A DNA stretch of 64,000 nt from the NCBI RefSeq assembly GCF_932276165.1, contig NC_064011.1:3055501-3119500 (forward strand), written 5' to 3'. A program made the position numbers and the translations under genes. This document shows positions 51,855-63,080 of the stretch, in pieces. The first letter of the stretch is position 1. Every line of letters starts with the position of its first letter. Under the pieces are notes generated by a model. The model was not told the origin of the DNA and did not search any database. It saw only the letters and a list, made by a program, of their open reading frames with translations. The stretch comes from Plutella xylostella (taxonomy: Eukaryota > Arthropoda > Insecta > Lepidoptera > Plutellidae).

Positions 51855-52217
51855 TACGAAAAGTTTGTCAATTCGTAGTACAAAAAATGCTAGCAAGAGA
51901 AACAGCTACTTTGCCTATCTACATTATGAACTACACTATCGCTTTGAAAACTATGATTGATTCCGAATAAGTATGTAAGTTAGCTGTTATAAATTAATTA
52001 ATTTCAAGTACCTACTTACTTTAAGCCATACGTATACCTACATATAAAATTTATTACTTATTATTACAGCACATAAAAAACAGAATTATTGCTGAGTGAT
52101 TGTTAACTGAGAGTTAGTTGAGGTATCGAGATATCTAAAAACTAATCCAAATTTAAAAGTAATAATATTAATATTCTATTCTGCCTAGGTCAAATAAAAA
52201 TTGCAAGACTTGTATAA

Positions 52218-52471
52218 TAATAAATAAATATGTGGGGACATCTCACACACGGCCATCCGACCCCAAGCTAGGCAGAACCTGTGTTATGGGTGTCGGACAG
52301 CTGATATATCTACACAAATACATAGATAGATAGATACTAAATATAAATATCAACACCCAAGACCCGAGTACAAATATCTGTCTTTAAACAAATATCTGCC
52401 CCAACCGGGAATCGAACCCGGGACCTTCGGCATAGCAGTCAGGGCCACTAACCACTACGCCATTCGACCGT
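52218..52471 (-). mobile_element. SINE family B, full length
   Basis: Minus-strand copy from the 'aaatatgtggggacatctcac' tail through agatagatagatac to 'cactaaccactacgccattcgacc'. Closest to the plus copy at 22411. Confidence 0.85.
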
Positions 52472-52492
52472 CCGTATGATCCATTGTCGTGT

Positions 52493-52768
52493 TGTCCTAT
52501 GTGTTATTTATCGAGGTACCTAGATATCAGGTATGTCTGGATTAAGGTAAGCATTCACTTTTCGGCATCGTACGCAACGGACGCATCGCATTCAGTATTC
52601 TTTGCATAGAAATTCACACAAGTGCGTCCACTTCATCGGCACTACCGACGACGTTTCTCGTTACATTTATGACAATCCGTTTGGTGCGATACCGATTGGA
52701 CGCTTACCTTTGTCCCATGTTTTATTTATCGAGTAGCTAGGGACCTGGATATCAGGTATGTCTGGATT
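52493..52768. repeat. Direct duplication flanking a MITE
   Basis: 'cctatgtgttatttatcgag..cctagatatcaggtatgtctggatt' (52497-52542) and 'cccatgttttatttatcgag..cctggatatcaggtatgtctggatt' (about 52714-52768) are imperfect repeats of about 50 bp on either side of the MITE at 52543-52711. Confidence 0.7.
52543..52711. mobile_element. MITE, AAGGTAAGCGTCCA family
   Basis: Ends aaggtaagcattcactttt and ggacgcttacctt; internal 'aaattcacacaagtgcgtcc' as in 23329-23489. Confidence 0.6.
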
Positions 52769-53128
52769 ATGCTGCGGCCGTGGCAGAGTGAACGACTAAT
52801 TGTGTTACTGGGCTACCTCCGACAGGTTTACTAGGCGAACTCGATCGAGTGAATCACCGTCTAGATATAAGCTATGTCTTCCTTCTTTTTCTAGTGCCTC
52901 TCCACTACTGGAGGTTGGCGGTCAGATCTAGGTACTCCTCTCTATTCTTCGCAACAGTTGTTCCACGCTATTTGTATCCAAAGAGAAACCCTTGGTACTC
53001 ATATTTGTATAAAAGAAACATTTATGTTTTATGTAAAATATTGATTTAAACAATTTTCATACAAATGTGTGATCGTTAATTGATTCCACGGTTGTAAAAC
53101 AGCAGAATTAGAGCAAGATAATCAATCT

Positions 53129-53243
53129 GCGGCTGCTACACGGGTTCGTTATCGATGTAGTCAAACGTCACTATATCGCGACTCGTCATATATACTTACG
53201 TCGTAGTTTATTGACGTCGATAACGAAACCGGGTATCGGCCGC
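53129..53243. mobile_element. MITE, GTTCGTTATCG family
   Basis: Left end gcggctgctacacgggttcg..ttatcgatg, right end cgtcgataacgaaaccgggtatcggccgc. 115 bp. See also 12892-13065. Confidence 0.6.
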
Positions 53244-53428
53244 TATACGAGAATCGATCTACAACAATGGTAGTACAGCCGTCCAATTTAACACCCTGAT
53301 GTATCTACATTATTGCATTAGCGGCGACCGGGGCGGCGCGACGCAATTCGCAACTATCGGCCACACTGTCGTCTGTGGGGCTACAACTTACAATATGCCA
53401 GTGTGATGAAACAATACTGGTGGATACA

Positions 53429-53567
53429 GGTCACAGCACATACAAGCCCAACGTAGAACGATCGCCTTTTTTTCTTCTGTCAACCAGGCGTTCGCGAGCT
53501 CGTGTTCTACTGGTTTAAAGAAGGAAAAAAAGAGGTCCTTTATGTTACGCTTATTTGTGCTGTGACC
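53429..53567. mobile_element. MITE, GGTCACAGCACA family
   Basis: Left end ggtcacagcacatacaagcc, right end gcttatttgtgctgtgacc, with inner 'ttttttcttc' and 'gaaggaaaaaaa'. Non-coding. Confidence 0.6.
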
Positions 53568-54009
53568 CTTACTCTAGCGTGCCGACGTTTCTTTGGCACC
53601 ACTCCATCTTGTATATTGTTAATCTAAGGAAAAGGGTGACATAGCATGACCACCTAATCTATAGCGTCTGACAACGCTAACGCTTGATGCTGGCACTTGT
53701 TTCTGTTGCAAAGATAGCTATGTCGGACTCTACCAACTATTATGTGAATACAAAAATTTTATTATAACACCCATGTCTCAACTTTTATAATTATTCCATA
53801 ACCTCATAATGCAACTTTAAAACTCATTCTGGACATCGCGAATCAAATTTCAATGCTTGTTTAGGTTACATTAACCAGTGAGTCCGGTGAAAAACAATCT
53901 GTTTGCACAACAAAGTTCTGGGCGTGGATACAGCTCGCTTCACATTGGTTGACCACTTTCACTGAAGACATGTTTCTATTTTGTTCTCTTCTACTCTATT
54001 CTATTCTCT

Positions 54010-54293
54010 GAGGGGTGTAAGTACCTGCACCTGGCTCTCTCGAGTGGAACCTTTGTGCATATCCCCAAGGTCTAAACTGCCTTCCTAAGCTTGGACCATA
54101 ACCCACCACGCTGGTTCACTGCGGGTCTAGATAATTATGCAGGTGTCCTCACGATGTTTTCCTTCACCGTAAGTGTGATGGTATATGTTGTACTTAAGTT
54201 AAAATAACTCATTGGTACATGTCAGCGTCGGGATTCGGACCCGCATCTCTTGCGTGAGAAGCGGGCGCTTACCCGACTGAGCTACCACCGCTC
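54010..54293 (-). mobile_element. SINE family A, full length
   Basis: From 'gtaagtacctgcacctggctctctcgag' to the complement of the tRNA-like head 'cgggattcggacccgcatctc' (box B with one change) and 'cttacccgactgagctaccaccgctc' (box A). Confidence 0.8.
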
Positions 54294-54551
54294 TTTCTAT
54301 TTTGTTATTCTGGGTGAAATTTTATTAGTGACAGTCACGTTAATAGGTGCATTTACACATCATACTGAGAAATTTTTACTATGAGGCCAACTCTGATTGT
54401 GATATTGTGAATTAGACCTGCCTGCGGTATATGGATACTAGCCTTCAGTGAAGCTTATTTGTGTAGGTATCCATTTTGTTTCTTTCACCCTACGACAGAA
54501 ATTCATATCCATAAATTTACGAAAACATGCAATATAATATTCGTGTCCCTT

Positions 54552-54724
54552 AGGCGGACCCTAGACCTACAATAATATTGTGCAATATATTTATTGTGCA
54601 ATAAGTTTTTAATCCAAATGACGTTTGCGCAATCTTTCATATTAGCCCTAGACTTTATAATCTTTAATATTAACGCATGACTGACAATAATTGTGCTATA
54701 TAATTCATCGTCTAGGGGCCGCCT
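54552..54724. mobile_element. MITE, AGGCGGACCCTAGAC family
   Basis: Ends aggcggaccctagac and gtctaggggccgcctt are inverted, one mismatch. AT-rich centre. The 91-codon minus ORF across it is not a gene. Confidence 0.65.
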
Positions 54725-54729
54725 TGATA

Positions 54730-55602
54730 CCAGGCTATTGACATATATAAATCTACCGCAATTTTCATTTATAAACATTTCTGGTCATCTTTCGTGAACT
54801 CAAGAGTATACTTACATAATCCGTGTGTGGGACCCTGTAGACACGCTCATATAACAAATTAACAAAAGTAAACACCCTGTGGAAAACAAATGTAGGAAAT
54901 GGTGAGAAACCCATTGGTATTTTGGGTTTAGACCCATAATTAGATATTTTTTGTGCGTTATTTTAAAGAAAGTTCTTACTATAGTTTGATTAAATATTAT
55001 CCACATAGTCCTATGTTATGTTAGTAATGACCTTGTTATGATTATGTCAATAATTAGGTTGGTACCTATGTCGTTGCTATACAGAATTCGTGTATATATA
55101 GTTTACACTGTTTTCACTTCTGTAAGGCATAATTTGTATGAGTTTTCCAATTTAAGTTGCAATTTTGGTCGGGGTAGAAAATACAAGATTCTAGGTCCCA
55201 GACGATAAGTCAAATTCTATCACAATTCTATGATAGGTCCATAATCGAAGGCCTTACGAGTTTAGAATCGTTGGTATGCATTCACTCAAAGCATTTTTTA
55301 TTTTTAAACATGATTTCTATGTTTGCTGGGATTTGGTGGGAACCAAGGCGGTGTGAAGTAATGGATGAATAAGTTTAGTTTATTTATAAGCAGCAATACC
55401 TGTACAGAGGAGAATTCAATCAGTGAATTTACCATAAGCGGGTTTATTCATGTAAAGTTAAACAAACTCTTCTAAAAATTCATGATACCTACTCCTACAC
55501 TAATGTGAATGAACACCAAATAAGCCAAATTTTTAAAACACGTACTTAATTAAAAAAATTTCAAAATATTTGCGTTTGTAGTTGACAATATTCTGATGGC
55601 TT
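54730..55602. other. Intergenic stretch, no gene seen
   Basis: AT-rich unique DNA. Confidence 0.4.
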
Positions 55603-55750
55603 AGTGCCAATTTCTCCATAGTCGGTTATCTAACCGACCAGGGATTGGTTATCAATTATACGTCATCTCCATATCAAATTCTTGACAGATGTGTCAAAAG
55701 TCAACAACTAATACGGCTATGCTCCAACCGACTATGGAGAAATTGGCACT
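55603..55750. mobile_element. MITE, AGTGCCAATTTCTCCAT family
   Basis: Ends agtgccaatttctccatagtcggtt and aaccgactatggagaaattggcact are perfect inverted repeats of 25 bp. 148 bp. A fragment of the TACACTCA family MITE (gcgtcattaagctagtc) follows at 55770-55850. Confidence 0.75.
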
Positions 55751-55929
55751 AAATGTACTTTACTTCAAGATCGCAGACGGCGTCATTAAGCTAGTCTTTT
55801 CCGTTAGGAGTAATTTGGTGCTATTGTCACTGGAACTGTTTCAATGTACAAAACAAGAATAGAATAGAATATTATTGTCAGAATCTGACAATCACGAAGG
55901 CCCTGCAGCCTCAGTGACCATCCAATTAC

Positions 55930-58141
55930 TTACCCAACCCTTAAGAGGTTTAACTGTTTCACAAAATACTTTGAAAATTAATTTAATATGCTCTTTGTTT
56001 TTTCAATTTGCGACTCACAAAGAAAATTATTAGAGCGGCCAAAGCAATCATTTCGGAAAGAGAGGAAAAATAAAAAACAATCACGTTAAAATTCACATTT
56101 ATTTTTTAAAACTGATTCAGGTAATTTTACGTTGCAAACGAAATGTTTTACAATAAAATCAACTATTTATCTATCTAGCTTTAATATTAAGTCGTTATAT
56201 TAAAAACAGTGTGGTTTAGGTGAGTTAACATACACTTTCAACGAAAAATAAGGCTTGATCTTATTAAAATATCGCAAGTCCGTTTCACACTTGAGAACTT
56301 CAAGTTAAGCACAACTTGAGAATGGAATGCAGCGCTGTGATTGGCTGAATTATCATTGAAATTAATTGAAAGATATGCTTAGATAAAGGAAATGAGAGAA
56401 GAAGAGGACCTTCGAATCGAACCCATATCCTAAGGTCTGTAACATTCAGCCATAAAAATATTGTTTCGTAACTTTATACTATGAAGTCCAAAACATATCG
56501 AGTTAAAATATATTTTTCCCAAAAATCTGATCGAGTTTATTTTCACGCAAACAATGAAAATATTAAACGTTAACTCGAGGCGGGCTGCGCCAATAAATCA
56601 TTTCCAGAAAGATCTGTTTGGCAGTGGAAAATAAAATTCAACTTTCATCCGTTACGTAAATATTTGAATTTTAAATTGGATTACTTAATTATATATGTTT
56701 AAAAAAGGTCGTTACAATGAAGGTAAAATGGTAAGTTTGAATGATAAAAATTATATTGAGATTCGCTGCCATTGTCCACCTTTAGCAAAAATGAACATTA
56801 AATATATGAATCAACACCCATTTTTTTTTTACAATCAATGTCATTAATGTATCCAATAAATTCGACAGACAATAGATAATTTCACACATTATTTTTAGAA
56901 AAAATAACAAAAATAATATTTTAATCCTTTTACTTTATTGATTTAATTATTTAATCAGAAAAAATTATAACTTGTTCATGTTAATTTAAAAATTTGGTCT
57001 GTGATTTTAAAACAAGAAAATTATTTTCATGATATTATAGTTATTGATTGATACAACTTACATTTACAATATTTTTCATTATTACGCAAATAACATTGCT
57101 TCGCGAACTTCTTTTAAAAAATATTTTGAAGCATTAATATAGTGTTTTAAATACAATATAATAATATAACAATCATGAAATATTAGTTTCATTTAATTCC
57201 ACTCGATAACATTATAATTTTGCATGTATACTTTAATATATCACTGTGTATTCTTTCAAATATGCTCTCTTTACTTAAAACTATAATTATTAAAATAATT
57301 AAAAATGTTGGATTAACTAAAAATTGGACGAAATAATCTTTTTAATACATTTTTTCACACAAAAGCTCGTTCGTTGTATGTCTATTATTATTACAAAAAA
57401 AAAACTCTTGAATTCTTAATTGGCTAATATGGCAACTTTTAAATAACGTAAGAGTGTATGATACACTTATAAATCTAGATTATATTTACATCTATTTACA
57501 TTAGATCGCAACTTGATAATCATACAAACAGCTAGCTAAATTTTTTCCAACACCAATATATCAAAAAACCCAAATAAAATATTTTATAAACGTTTATCGG
57601 TTTTTTGATATATTTGAGCCATTCTTTTTAAATGACACACCAATGGTAGACTGGGATACATTTTTTATTATTTATTCTCGTACAGACATAATGTAATTGA
57701 TTAGGTTCCTCTAGTGAAATTCAATTAAGTACTAAATTTAATTTAAAAAAACCTGAATGAACTAATTGTCATGTAAAAATTCAGTCTTATCCTTTTTATG
57801 ACGAGATGTTAGGGGTCGTATCCAATCTTTATTCTAGCTACAAATTGACTTTTATAGTTAGTTTAAAAATTTAGTTTTAAAACATAATAAAATACCTATT
57901 TACATTTTGTGTTACACTGCAACCGTATTTTAAGTATAAAAAATCAAGTCCTTAAATTTTAAACTGCAAAAAAATACACGCACATTTTGATAGTATGGTA
58001 ACACATAATAACAATAAAAAAACACGGACGGTTCACCAACCATTTAAAAAAACACCAAAAAATTTCACTTGTGTCGCCTAAGTATCAGCGTTTTTTTTTG
58101 CTAAAAATCACTTTTTTGCACAGTTTTTTGTTTTATTTTAT
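55930..58141 (-). other. AT-rich flank downstream of the host gene, possible long 3' UTR
   Basis: Downstream of the minus-strand stop codon at 58142. Very AT-rich and free of recognised transposons, unlike the rest of the window, which would suit a long 3' UTR. The first possible AATAAA (58142 down to 58137) overlaps the stop codon and is probably too close to be the main site. No coding sequence seen. Confidence 0.4.
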
Positions 58142-58239
58142 TCATACACAGTCCTGACTGTGAGAGCTGGTTGGCTCACCATCTGATTGGCCGGCTACAC
58201 TGGTTTTTGGTTCGTTCCCTTGTGCTTGATTGGATGATC
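58142..58239 (-). CDS. Host membrane-protein gene, last coding exon
   Basis: The acceptor tttaatttcag|GA continues the reading frame in phase 1 from the exon at 59581. It encodes GSSNQAQGNE.. and ends SHSQDCV-stop (TGA). The tail is hydrophilic. The final residues D-C-V could be a class III-type PDZ ligand (acidic at -2, hydrophobic at 0), which is speculative. The acceptor has a good pyrimidine tract, the frame joins without a shift, and seven consecutive exons agree, so the exon is well supported. Confidence 0.7.
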
Positions 58240-58518
58240 CTGAAATTAAAAAAAATACTTAATAATTATGTGTTTCCTAGCATAAGTAACAAGTCTTAGT
58301 AATGATTAAAATACGGTAAAAATAATTATCAATACCTATGTAGACCAAATCACATAGGACCTTCAATTTAGAAAGTTTCTAACTCCTATGTATCAGTCCG
58401 ACAACGGCTACGCTAGATTTGCAACAATTTACTATTCTTTTTAATTTTGGTGGTATGTTCCTATTCTTCATTGATTAAGTTAATGAAGAAAAAACTCCCA
58501 ACTTTTACACCACTCACG

Positions 58519-58755
58519 GGAGCGGTGGTAGCTCAGTCGGGTGAGCGCCCGCTTCTCACGCCGCGGAGATGCGGGTTCGAATCCCGGCGCTGACATGTAC
58601 CAATGAGTTCTTTGAATTTATATACCATCGCTCTTACGGTGAAGGAAAACATCGTGATGAAACCTGCATATCTAGATCTAGCACATCTAGATATGTGAAC
58701 CCACCAACCCGCAGTGGACCAGCGCGGTGGGAAATGGTCCAAGCTTAGGAAGGAT
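58519..58755 (+). mobile_element. SINE family A inside a host intron
   Basis: Plus-strand copy with the best box A (gtggtagctcagtcgggtga) and box B (gggttcgaatccc) of the family. It stops after 'ccaagcttaggaagg', so the 3' tail is cut. It lies in the intron 58240-59580, antisense to the host gene. Confidence 0.85.
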
Positions 58756-59299
58756 AGAATACACCAATCACAAAGTTAACATTCTCGGACTTTAGTCTAC
58801 AGCCATTTTGGACACGAATCGAATAGTTCGGTTCGGTTCGATAGATCGGTTCAATAATTCCCAATTCACGTGATGTATAGTTCTCGTTTCGCTCTTTCAA
58901 CAACGTACCTACAAGCGTGTAACGTATCACTCTTTTCCTTTAGCTTTTAATTCATTTTAGTAATGGAACTTTCCGGTCCCAATTAATGAAGACAGATGCC
59001 ATTGGCAGGCCAGTGACTGCCTACTTTTCGGGTAAATGGAAATGCTGGCAACATTGAATTTATTAATTAGTCTACATGCTGAACAAGGCAGATTAATCCT
59101 GAGTTAATAATATAGTTACATTTATCCTGCTGATGATGATAATATAGTATATTTTTTGCAATGTGTACAGTATGAAAAAAATACTGACAATACCGAACTA
59201 ATACTGACTCTTCTTAGGTGCCAATTATTGACACTATCAGATGGGTTAGGTTTCTCTGACCCAGACTGTACCATGCATTTAGGTAACACAATCTTGAAA

Positions 59300-59445
59300 T
59301 CTCAAATTATTTAATAAGAACACTAGAAGTCATTACCAAACCCCAAAAAAAGAACGAAAATCCGTTCAGCCATTTGCAAGCTACGCTACCACAGACAGAA
59401 ACACACAGCTTACAACACCCCTCTTTTCTATCGGGGGTTAAGAAT
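59300..59445. repeat. Interspersed repeat in host intron
   Basis: 'accccaaaaaaagaacgaaaatccgttcagccatttg', 'accacagacagaaacacaca', 'tctatcgggggttaag' parallel the block at 62570-62762 ('cgggttagccgtttgtgagg', 'accacagacagatac', 'tcatcgggggttaa'). Class unknown; possibly a diverged Helitron-like or SINE element. Confidence 0.45.
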
Positions 59446-59446
59446 A

Positions 59447-59577
59447 CAATAGAATGCTCTTTATTTTGCACCATTAAAAAAGACATTACAAAATCACAAC
59501 TTATATATAACATAGTACAAAAAAGGCAGTCTTATTGCTTAAAGCAATCTCTACCAGACAACCTTTGAATAAGAACT
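59447..59577 (-). mobile_element. LINE 3' end inside a host intron
   Basis: Minus strand: 'aaaggttgtctggtagagattgctttaagcaataagactgcc', with ataaagagcattc at the end. It stops 3 bases before the splice donor of the exon at 59581, so the insertion lies immediately next to the exon edge. Confidence 0.6.
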
Positions 59578-59580
59578 CAC

Positions 59581-59722
59581 CATTAACCCTATGCTTGTTA
59601 AGGTGCGGCAACGTATTCATAGGCCGGTCCAGCATGCTCTTGTTGAAGTACACACTGCTGGTCTCCTGGTTGAACCTGACGGGGGGCGAGCTGGAGCAGC
59701 TACGGCTCTCCGCACCCAGGAC
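59581..59722 (-). CDS. Host membrane-protein gene, coding exon (cytoplasmic)
   Basis: 142 bp, phase 0 in and phase 1 out. Acceptor ctcaccccccag|GTC, donor AATG|gtgagttc. Encodes VLGAESRSCSSSPPVRFNQE, then TSSVYFNKSMLDRPMNTLPH and on to HRVN. Serine-rich and hydrophilic with a Tyr in SSVYFN. GC-richer than the introns. Part of the intracellular tail. Confidence 0.8.
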
Positions 59723-59813
59723 CTGGGGGGTGAGGATAGAATAGAATAATAGAATACAACCAAATGTCAATATGGCATTATGGGTTGACTGTGGGTCAGG
59801 AATGAGGAACGGA

Positions 59814-59980
59814 AGACAGCCGGATGGCGCAGCGGATAGCGACTCTGACTACCTAACTGTGGTTCTGACTTGTGGCGAACGGCCTGGGTTCGAATCCCGG
59901 AAAGACAAGCTTATTCATTTGAAAGATAAGCGATGCTGCTTATGGATTGTTGATTGCTAATCAGGTCGGTGGTGGTCAGG
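59814..59980 (+). mobile_element. SINE/MITE mosaic in host intron
   Basis: A tRNA-like head (gatggcgcagcggatagcgac to gggttcgaatcccgg) is followed by half of the 'gataagcgatgctgcttatgg..gattgctaatcaggtcggtggtgg' MITE. It lies in the 476-bp intron 59723-60198. Confidence 0.5.
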
Positions 59981-60198
59981 CAAACTTGGTTGCCGAGTTA
60001 GAAGAGAAAAGTACCTATACTACATTATTGACAATAGAACACAAATTAAAAAAAATATGAAGTGGATATAACTCAATAGACGGCCCTATCTAAAAGCAAT
60101 CTCTGGGTGGGAGAATGGCTTAAAGAATAAATGAGGAAGTTAGATAAAGTATATTTTAGTTAGATACACAAATTTTAGCTTACTCGCAAGTCACCAAC

Positions 60199-60339
60199 CT
60201 GCAAAGACCTCGGGTCCAGGTGATACCGCGGCTCTATATCAGGCATCTGCGCCACGCCCAGGGGGGTCCTGCTGGGCTGGCTGTAGAGACTGTGGTCCCG
60301 GGAGTACATGTCTGGAGGCATCAGCTGTTCCGCTGGCAA
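60199..60339 (-). CDS. Host membrane-protein gene, coding exon (cytoplasmic)
   Basis: 141 bp (47 codons), phase 0 on both sides. Acceptor cattccatcctcccccag|TTG, donor TTGCAG|gttggt. Encodes LPAEQLMPPDMYSRDHSLYS then QPSRTPLGVAQMPDIEPRYH and LDPRSLQ. Proline and tyrosine-rich, with YSRDHSLYS resembling signalling-tail sequence. The exon length is divisible by three, so it could be skipped without a frameshift. Confidence 0.8.
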
Positions 60340-61367
60340 CTGGGGGAGGATGGAATGTTAGGTTGTGGGAATAAGGGAATTGTATGCTGTTTGGCTCTTT
60401 GGTCGACCGAGAGAGGAGGTTTTGGTGTTAGCTAGTGGGAATACTGGGAATACTAGAATGTGTTGAATGCCCATCTGACTACTGTCTTTCTTTGGTTGAG
60501 TGAGGGGTTTTGGGTATTAACAAAGTACTCTATGGTGAGGGGTGCAGATGTTTGGGTGTTAGATGTGATGGAATAAGGTCGATAATGCCCTCCAGACTAC
60601 AGTCTATCTTAGTGGTTGTTTTATCTACTGTAGGTATATTCTACATGTTGAATCTGTCTGAACCATGTCTGAACTCAATAATATTGGTAACCGTGGCGGA
60701 AATTTGGCCAGAAGGACTTTATAACACTAAAATACATACTCAACACAAGTAGAATTTCTTTTCCGTGTTTATTTCATAAGAAGATTTCAGTTAAATTTAT
60801 GCTTGCATTCAGTGGTTAACATACGCAGAAGGGATTTCTATAATGCAGGAAATGCAAAAAGCCATTACAGCCATAAAGGACTTTCACAAGTTTCAGGTTT
60901 CACTAGAAGAGCTTAAAACACCTTCATAATATATTTCCTTGCAGCTAACTTAAGCTTTCGCGAAATATGTGTTAAGTTTCTCTACCGCATACCGGGCTTT
61001 AAGTTTTAAATTCAGCCCAGACACGTCGTAAAATGCCTGTATAGCGCAACTTGCGTGCAACATCAATAAAACACAACACGTACGTACTGAAAAGCTGGTC
61101 TAGATCTTGGTTTTAGGTAAAGTGGGTTTTTGAATGCTTTGAGCTAACAGATTCTTTTATCTATTCACGTATTGGTGTAATATTGATACAATAAAAACTT
61201 TGCTTGCATTCCCACAAAAAACTAGATTAATCAGGTGTTTAACACGGGATTTGAGAGATGCATTAAGGTATTTGATAGCGCAAAATATCTGTTTTCAGTG
61301 TCTATAACTGTTATTTTTTTGTGGAAACACAGTAACTGAAAACTTATGAACAGAACTAAGTACTTAC

Positions 61368-61774
61368 CAAACCACTAGTATTCAACGGCAAAGCATTCTT
61401 ATACTTCAACCAATCCTCATACACCTTATCATACCCTGGCCGCTGTATGTGACAATCATTGGGCCCAATCGTCATATGCCCCATTGGGTTTAAGTTCTGC
61501 ATTGGCCCTAAATTCGGCATTGGTCCCAAAATATTGGACGGCTGGTACGTAGGCCTAACTCGGTATTCCAGAGGTCGTACTTGGATGTACTGGCTACATT
61601 GGTCTATGTTGTGGTCATAGGTGTACCGGTCGCAATTTGGTGGTATTGAGTCGTATTTTTCGCTGGGCGTTTTGGAAATGAGTGGTCTTATAGAACTGTA
61701 GTCGGTTGTTGATGATTTGTTGGAGCTGTTGTCACTTATTTTTCCGTCTAAAGGTATGATGTCCGGGTTCTTGT
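61368..61774 (-). CDS. Host membrane-protein gene, large cytoplasmic exon
   Basis: 407 bp, phase 1 in and phase 0 out. Acceptor ctttattttgttacag|AC, donor GGTTTG|gtaagta. Begins (D)KNPDIIPLDG, then a Ser/Asn/Thr-rich stretch, several tyrosines (TTDYSS, EKYDS, RYTYDH, SQYIQVRP, GYDKVYEDW) and a short Gly-Pro-Met-Pro-Asn-Leu type repeat (GPMPNLGPMQNLNPMGHM). The NPDIIP motif next to the membrane-proximal region recalls insect immunoglobulin-superfamily receptors of the sidestep or nephrin type; this is from memory of such tails and unproven. Confidence 0.85.
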
Positions 61775-61889
61775 CTGTAACAAAATAAAGTGTTGTTTTA
61801 AAATTAAAATTTACATGACTCCATGACTGAAGGATGACGGTCCACCAATTTAAAATATGGTCTAATCTAAGATGAGTTAGGGAACAAAA

Positions 61890-62016
61890 GTTAGTGACAT
61901 AGATAGATAGATAATTCTTTATTGCACACAAACACAGAAATTACAATAGAATATGCACAACATAGACGGTACAAATGGCGGCCTTATTACTAAGAGTAAT
62001 TTCTTCCAGATAGCTC
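61890..62016 (-). mobile_element. LINE 3' end inside a host intron
   Basis: Minus strand: 'tctggaagaaattactcttagtaataaggccgccatttgtacc', then 'gtgtgcaataaagaattatctatctatctatg'. The structure is complete at the 3' end, in the same orientation as the host gene, in intron 61775-62302. Confidence 0.7.
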
Positions 62017-62302
62017 TAATAATAATCTGCCAGATGGAGTCTGGTTGGTCATATATATGAGTGCAGCAGTGATAGTGGGAATACCTATGCAATGTACATA
62101 ATAAAGGTCACTGCACACAAAACTCAACTCGGAAAGGTATCGTAGCCGAATCAACTCGAGCCGTTCTCTTAAGAAACTCCCAATTCGGGACAAGCTCGGA
62201 TGAAAGACGATACGGTGACGATCCGTTTACGTTACCTACGTTTATGTGTGTTGTGACCTTAAGCACACTATACTTGAGCATGTGTGTAATAAGGTTACTT
62301 AC

Positions 62303-62392
62303 CTAAACTATCAACACTTTCAGACTCCTTTGTACCAGTGAGAGGGATATTGGAGGTTTCGTCCTGCTGCCTCTTGTCTTTCTCATTTTTAT
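62303..62392 (-). CDS. Host membrane-protein gene, membrane-proximal cytoplasmic exon
   Basis: 90 bp, phase 1 on both sides. Acceptor cttgttaatatttcag|AT, donor AGTTTAG|gtaagt. Encodes NKNEKDKRQQDETSNIPLTG then TKESESVDSL(D). Highly charged and directly follows the transmembrane exon. Confidence 0.85.
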   Translation of the reverse strand: MKMRKTRGSRTKPPISLSLVQRSLKVLIV

Positions 62393-62569
62393 CTGAAATA
62401 TTAACAAGTTTATTACAAAACGAACTGACAAAGTACGACGATAAACGATTGCTTCCGGTATCCCGTTCGTTTTCTCAAATAAATTCTCTATAAGTACTAG
62501 ACAGGTCTCACCCATACTCTTTCTGCCTGGTCAGTATTATTTTAGGTATTCCTAAAAATTCAACATTAA

Positions 62570-62762
62570 AACTCGCATAACCTCTGAACGGCTATACTGA
62601 TTTGGACAAAATATGGCTAAGAACACTCGGAGTCACATTACCTAACCCAAAAAAAACAAATTCGGGTTAGCCGTTTGTGAGGTACACCACAGACAGATAC
62701 AATGATAAACAGACACGTTAAACTTTTAAAAAACTTTCCCTTTTTCATCGGGGGTTAAAAAG
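62570..62762. repeat. Interspersed repeat in host intron
   Basis: 'ctctgaacggctatactgatttggacaaaatatgg', 'accacagacagatac', 'tcatcgggggttaaaaag'. Related to 59300-59445. It ends 18 bases before the exon at 62780. Confidence 0.45.
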
Positions 62763-62779
62763 AGTGTCAAGATACTCAC

Positions 62780-62908
62780 TGCTCTTCTTACTGCAATACT
62801 TGCAGCAGAAGACCGTGGCGGAGACGGCCGTCATGGAGGCGATCACCCCCACCGCCACCAGGACTATCAGCAGCACTGTCGTCAGCTCCACCTTCACTGG
62901 GACTTGGG
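62780..62908 (-). CDS. Host membrane-protein gene, transmembrane exon
   Basis: 129 bp (43 codons), phase 1 in and out. Acceptor ctcattcctcctccag|CC, donor AGAGCA|gtgagt. Encodes (A)QVPVKVEL, a hydrophobic span TTVLLIVLVAVGVIASMTAV followed by SATVF, and then CCKYCSKKS. The Cys-rich, Lys-rich stop-transfer side marks the cytoplasm and offers palmitoylation candidates. This fixes the topology: upstream exons are extracellular, downstream ones intracellular. The GC content is much higher than in the introns. Confidence 0.9.
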
Positions 62909-62999
62909 CTGGAGGAGGAATGAGAAGGTAAGATATACAGGTGCAGCAAAATTGGTAAAAAGCATCTAAGGCAAAAGGGGATAAAGAAGGAATTTTTTT

Positions 63000-63080
63000 T
63001 TGGCGAATTTCTGAAATTGTTCAGGTAGACCCCCTGAGTCACCCCTTTTGGCAGGGTATACCCTGTTTGCAACACCCTGT
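63000..63080. mobile_element. MITE end, CAGGGTG family, in host intron
   Basis: 'gaccccctgagtcaccccttttggcagggtataccctgtttgcaacaccctgta': right half of the family, in the intron 62909-63919. Confidence 0.55.

Noticed and set aside
61356..61931. 191-codon minus-strand ORF taken whole as a gene
   Set aside because: The N-terminal part (61775-61931) is intron plus LINE tail; only 61368-61774 is an exon with acceptor and donor.
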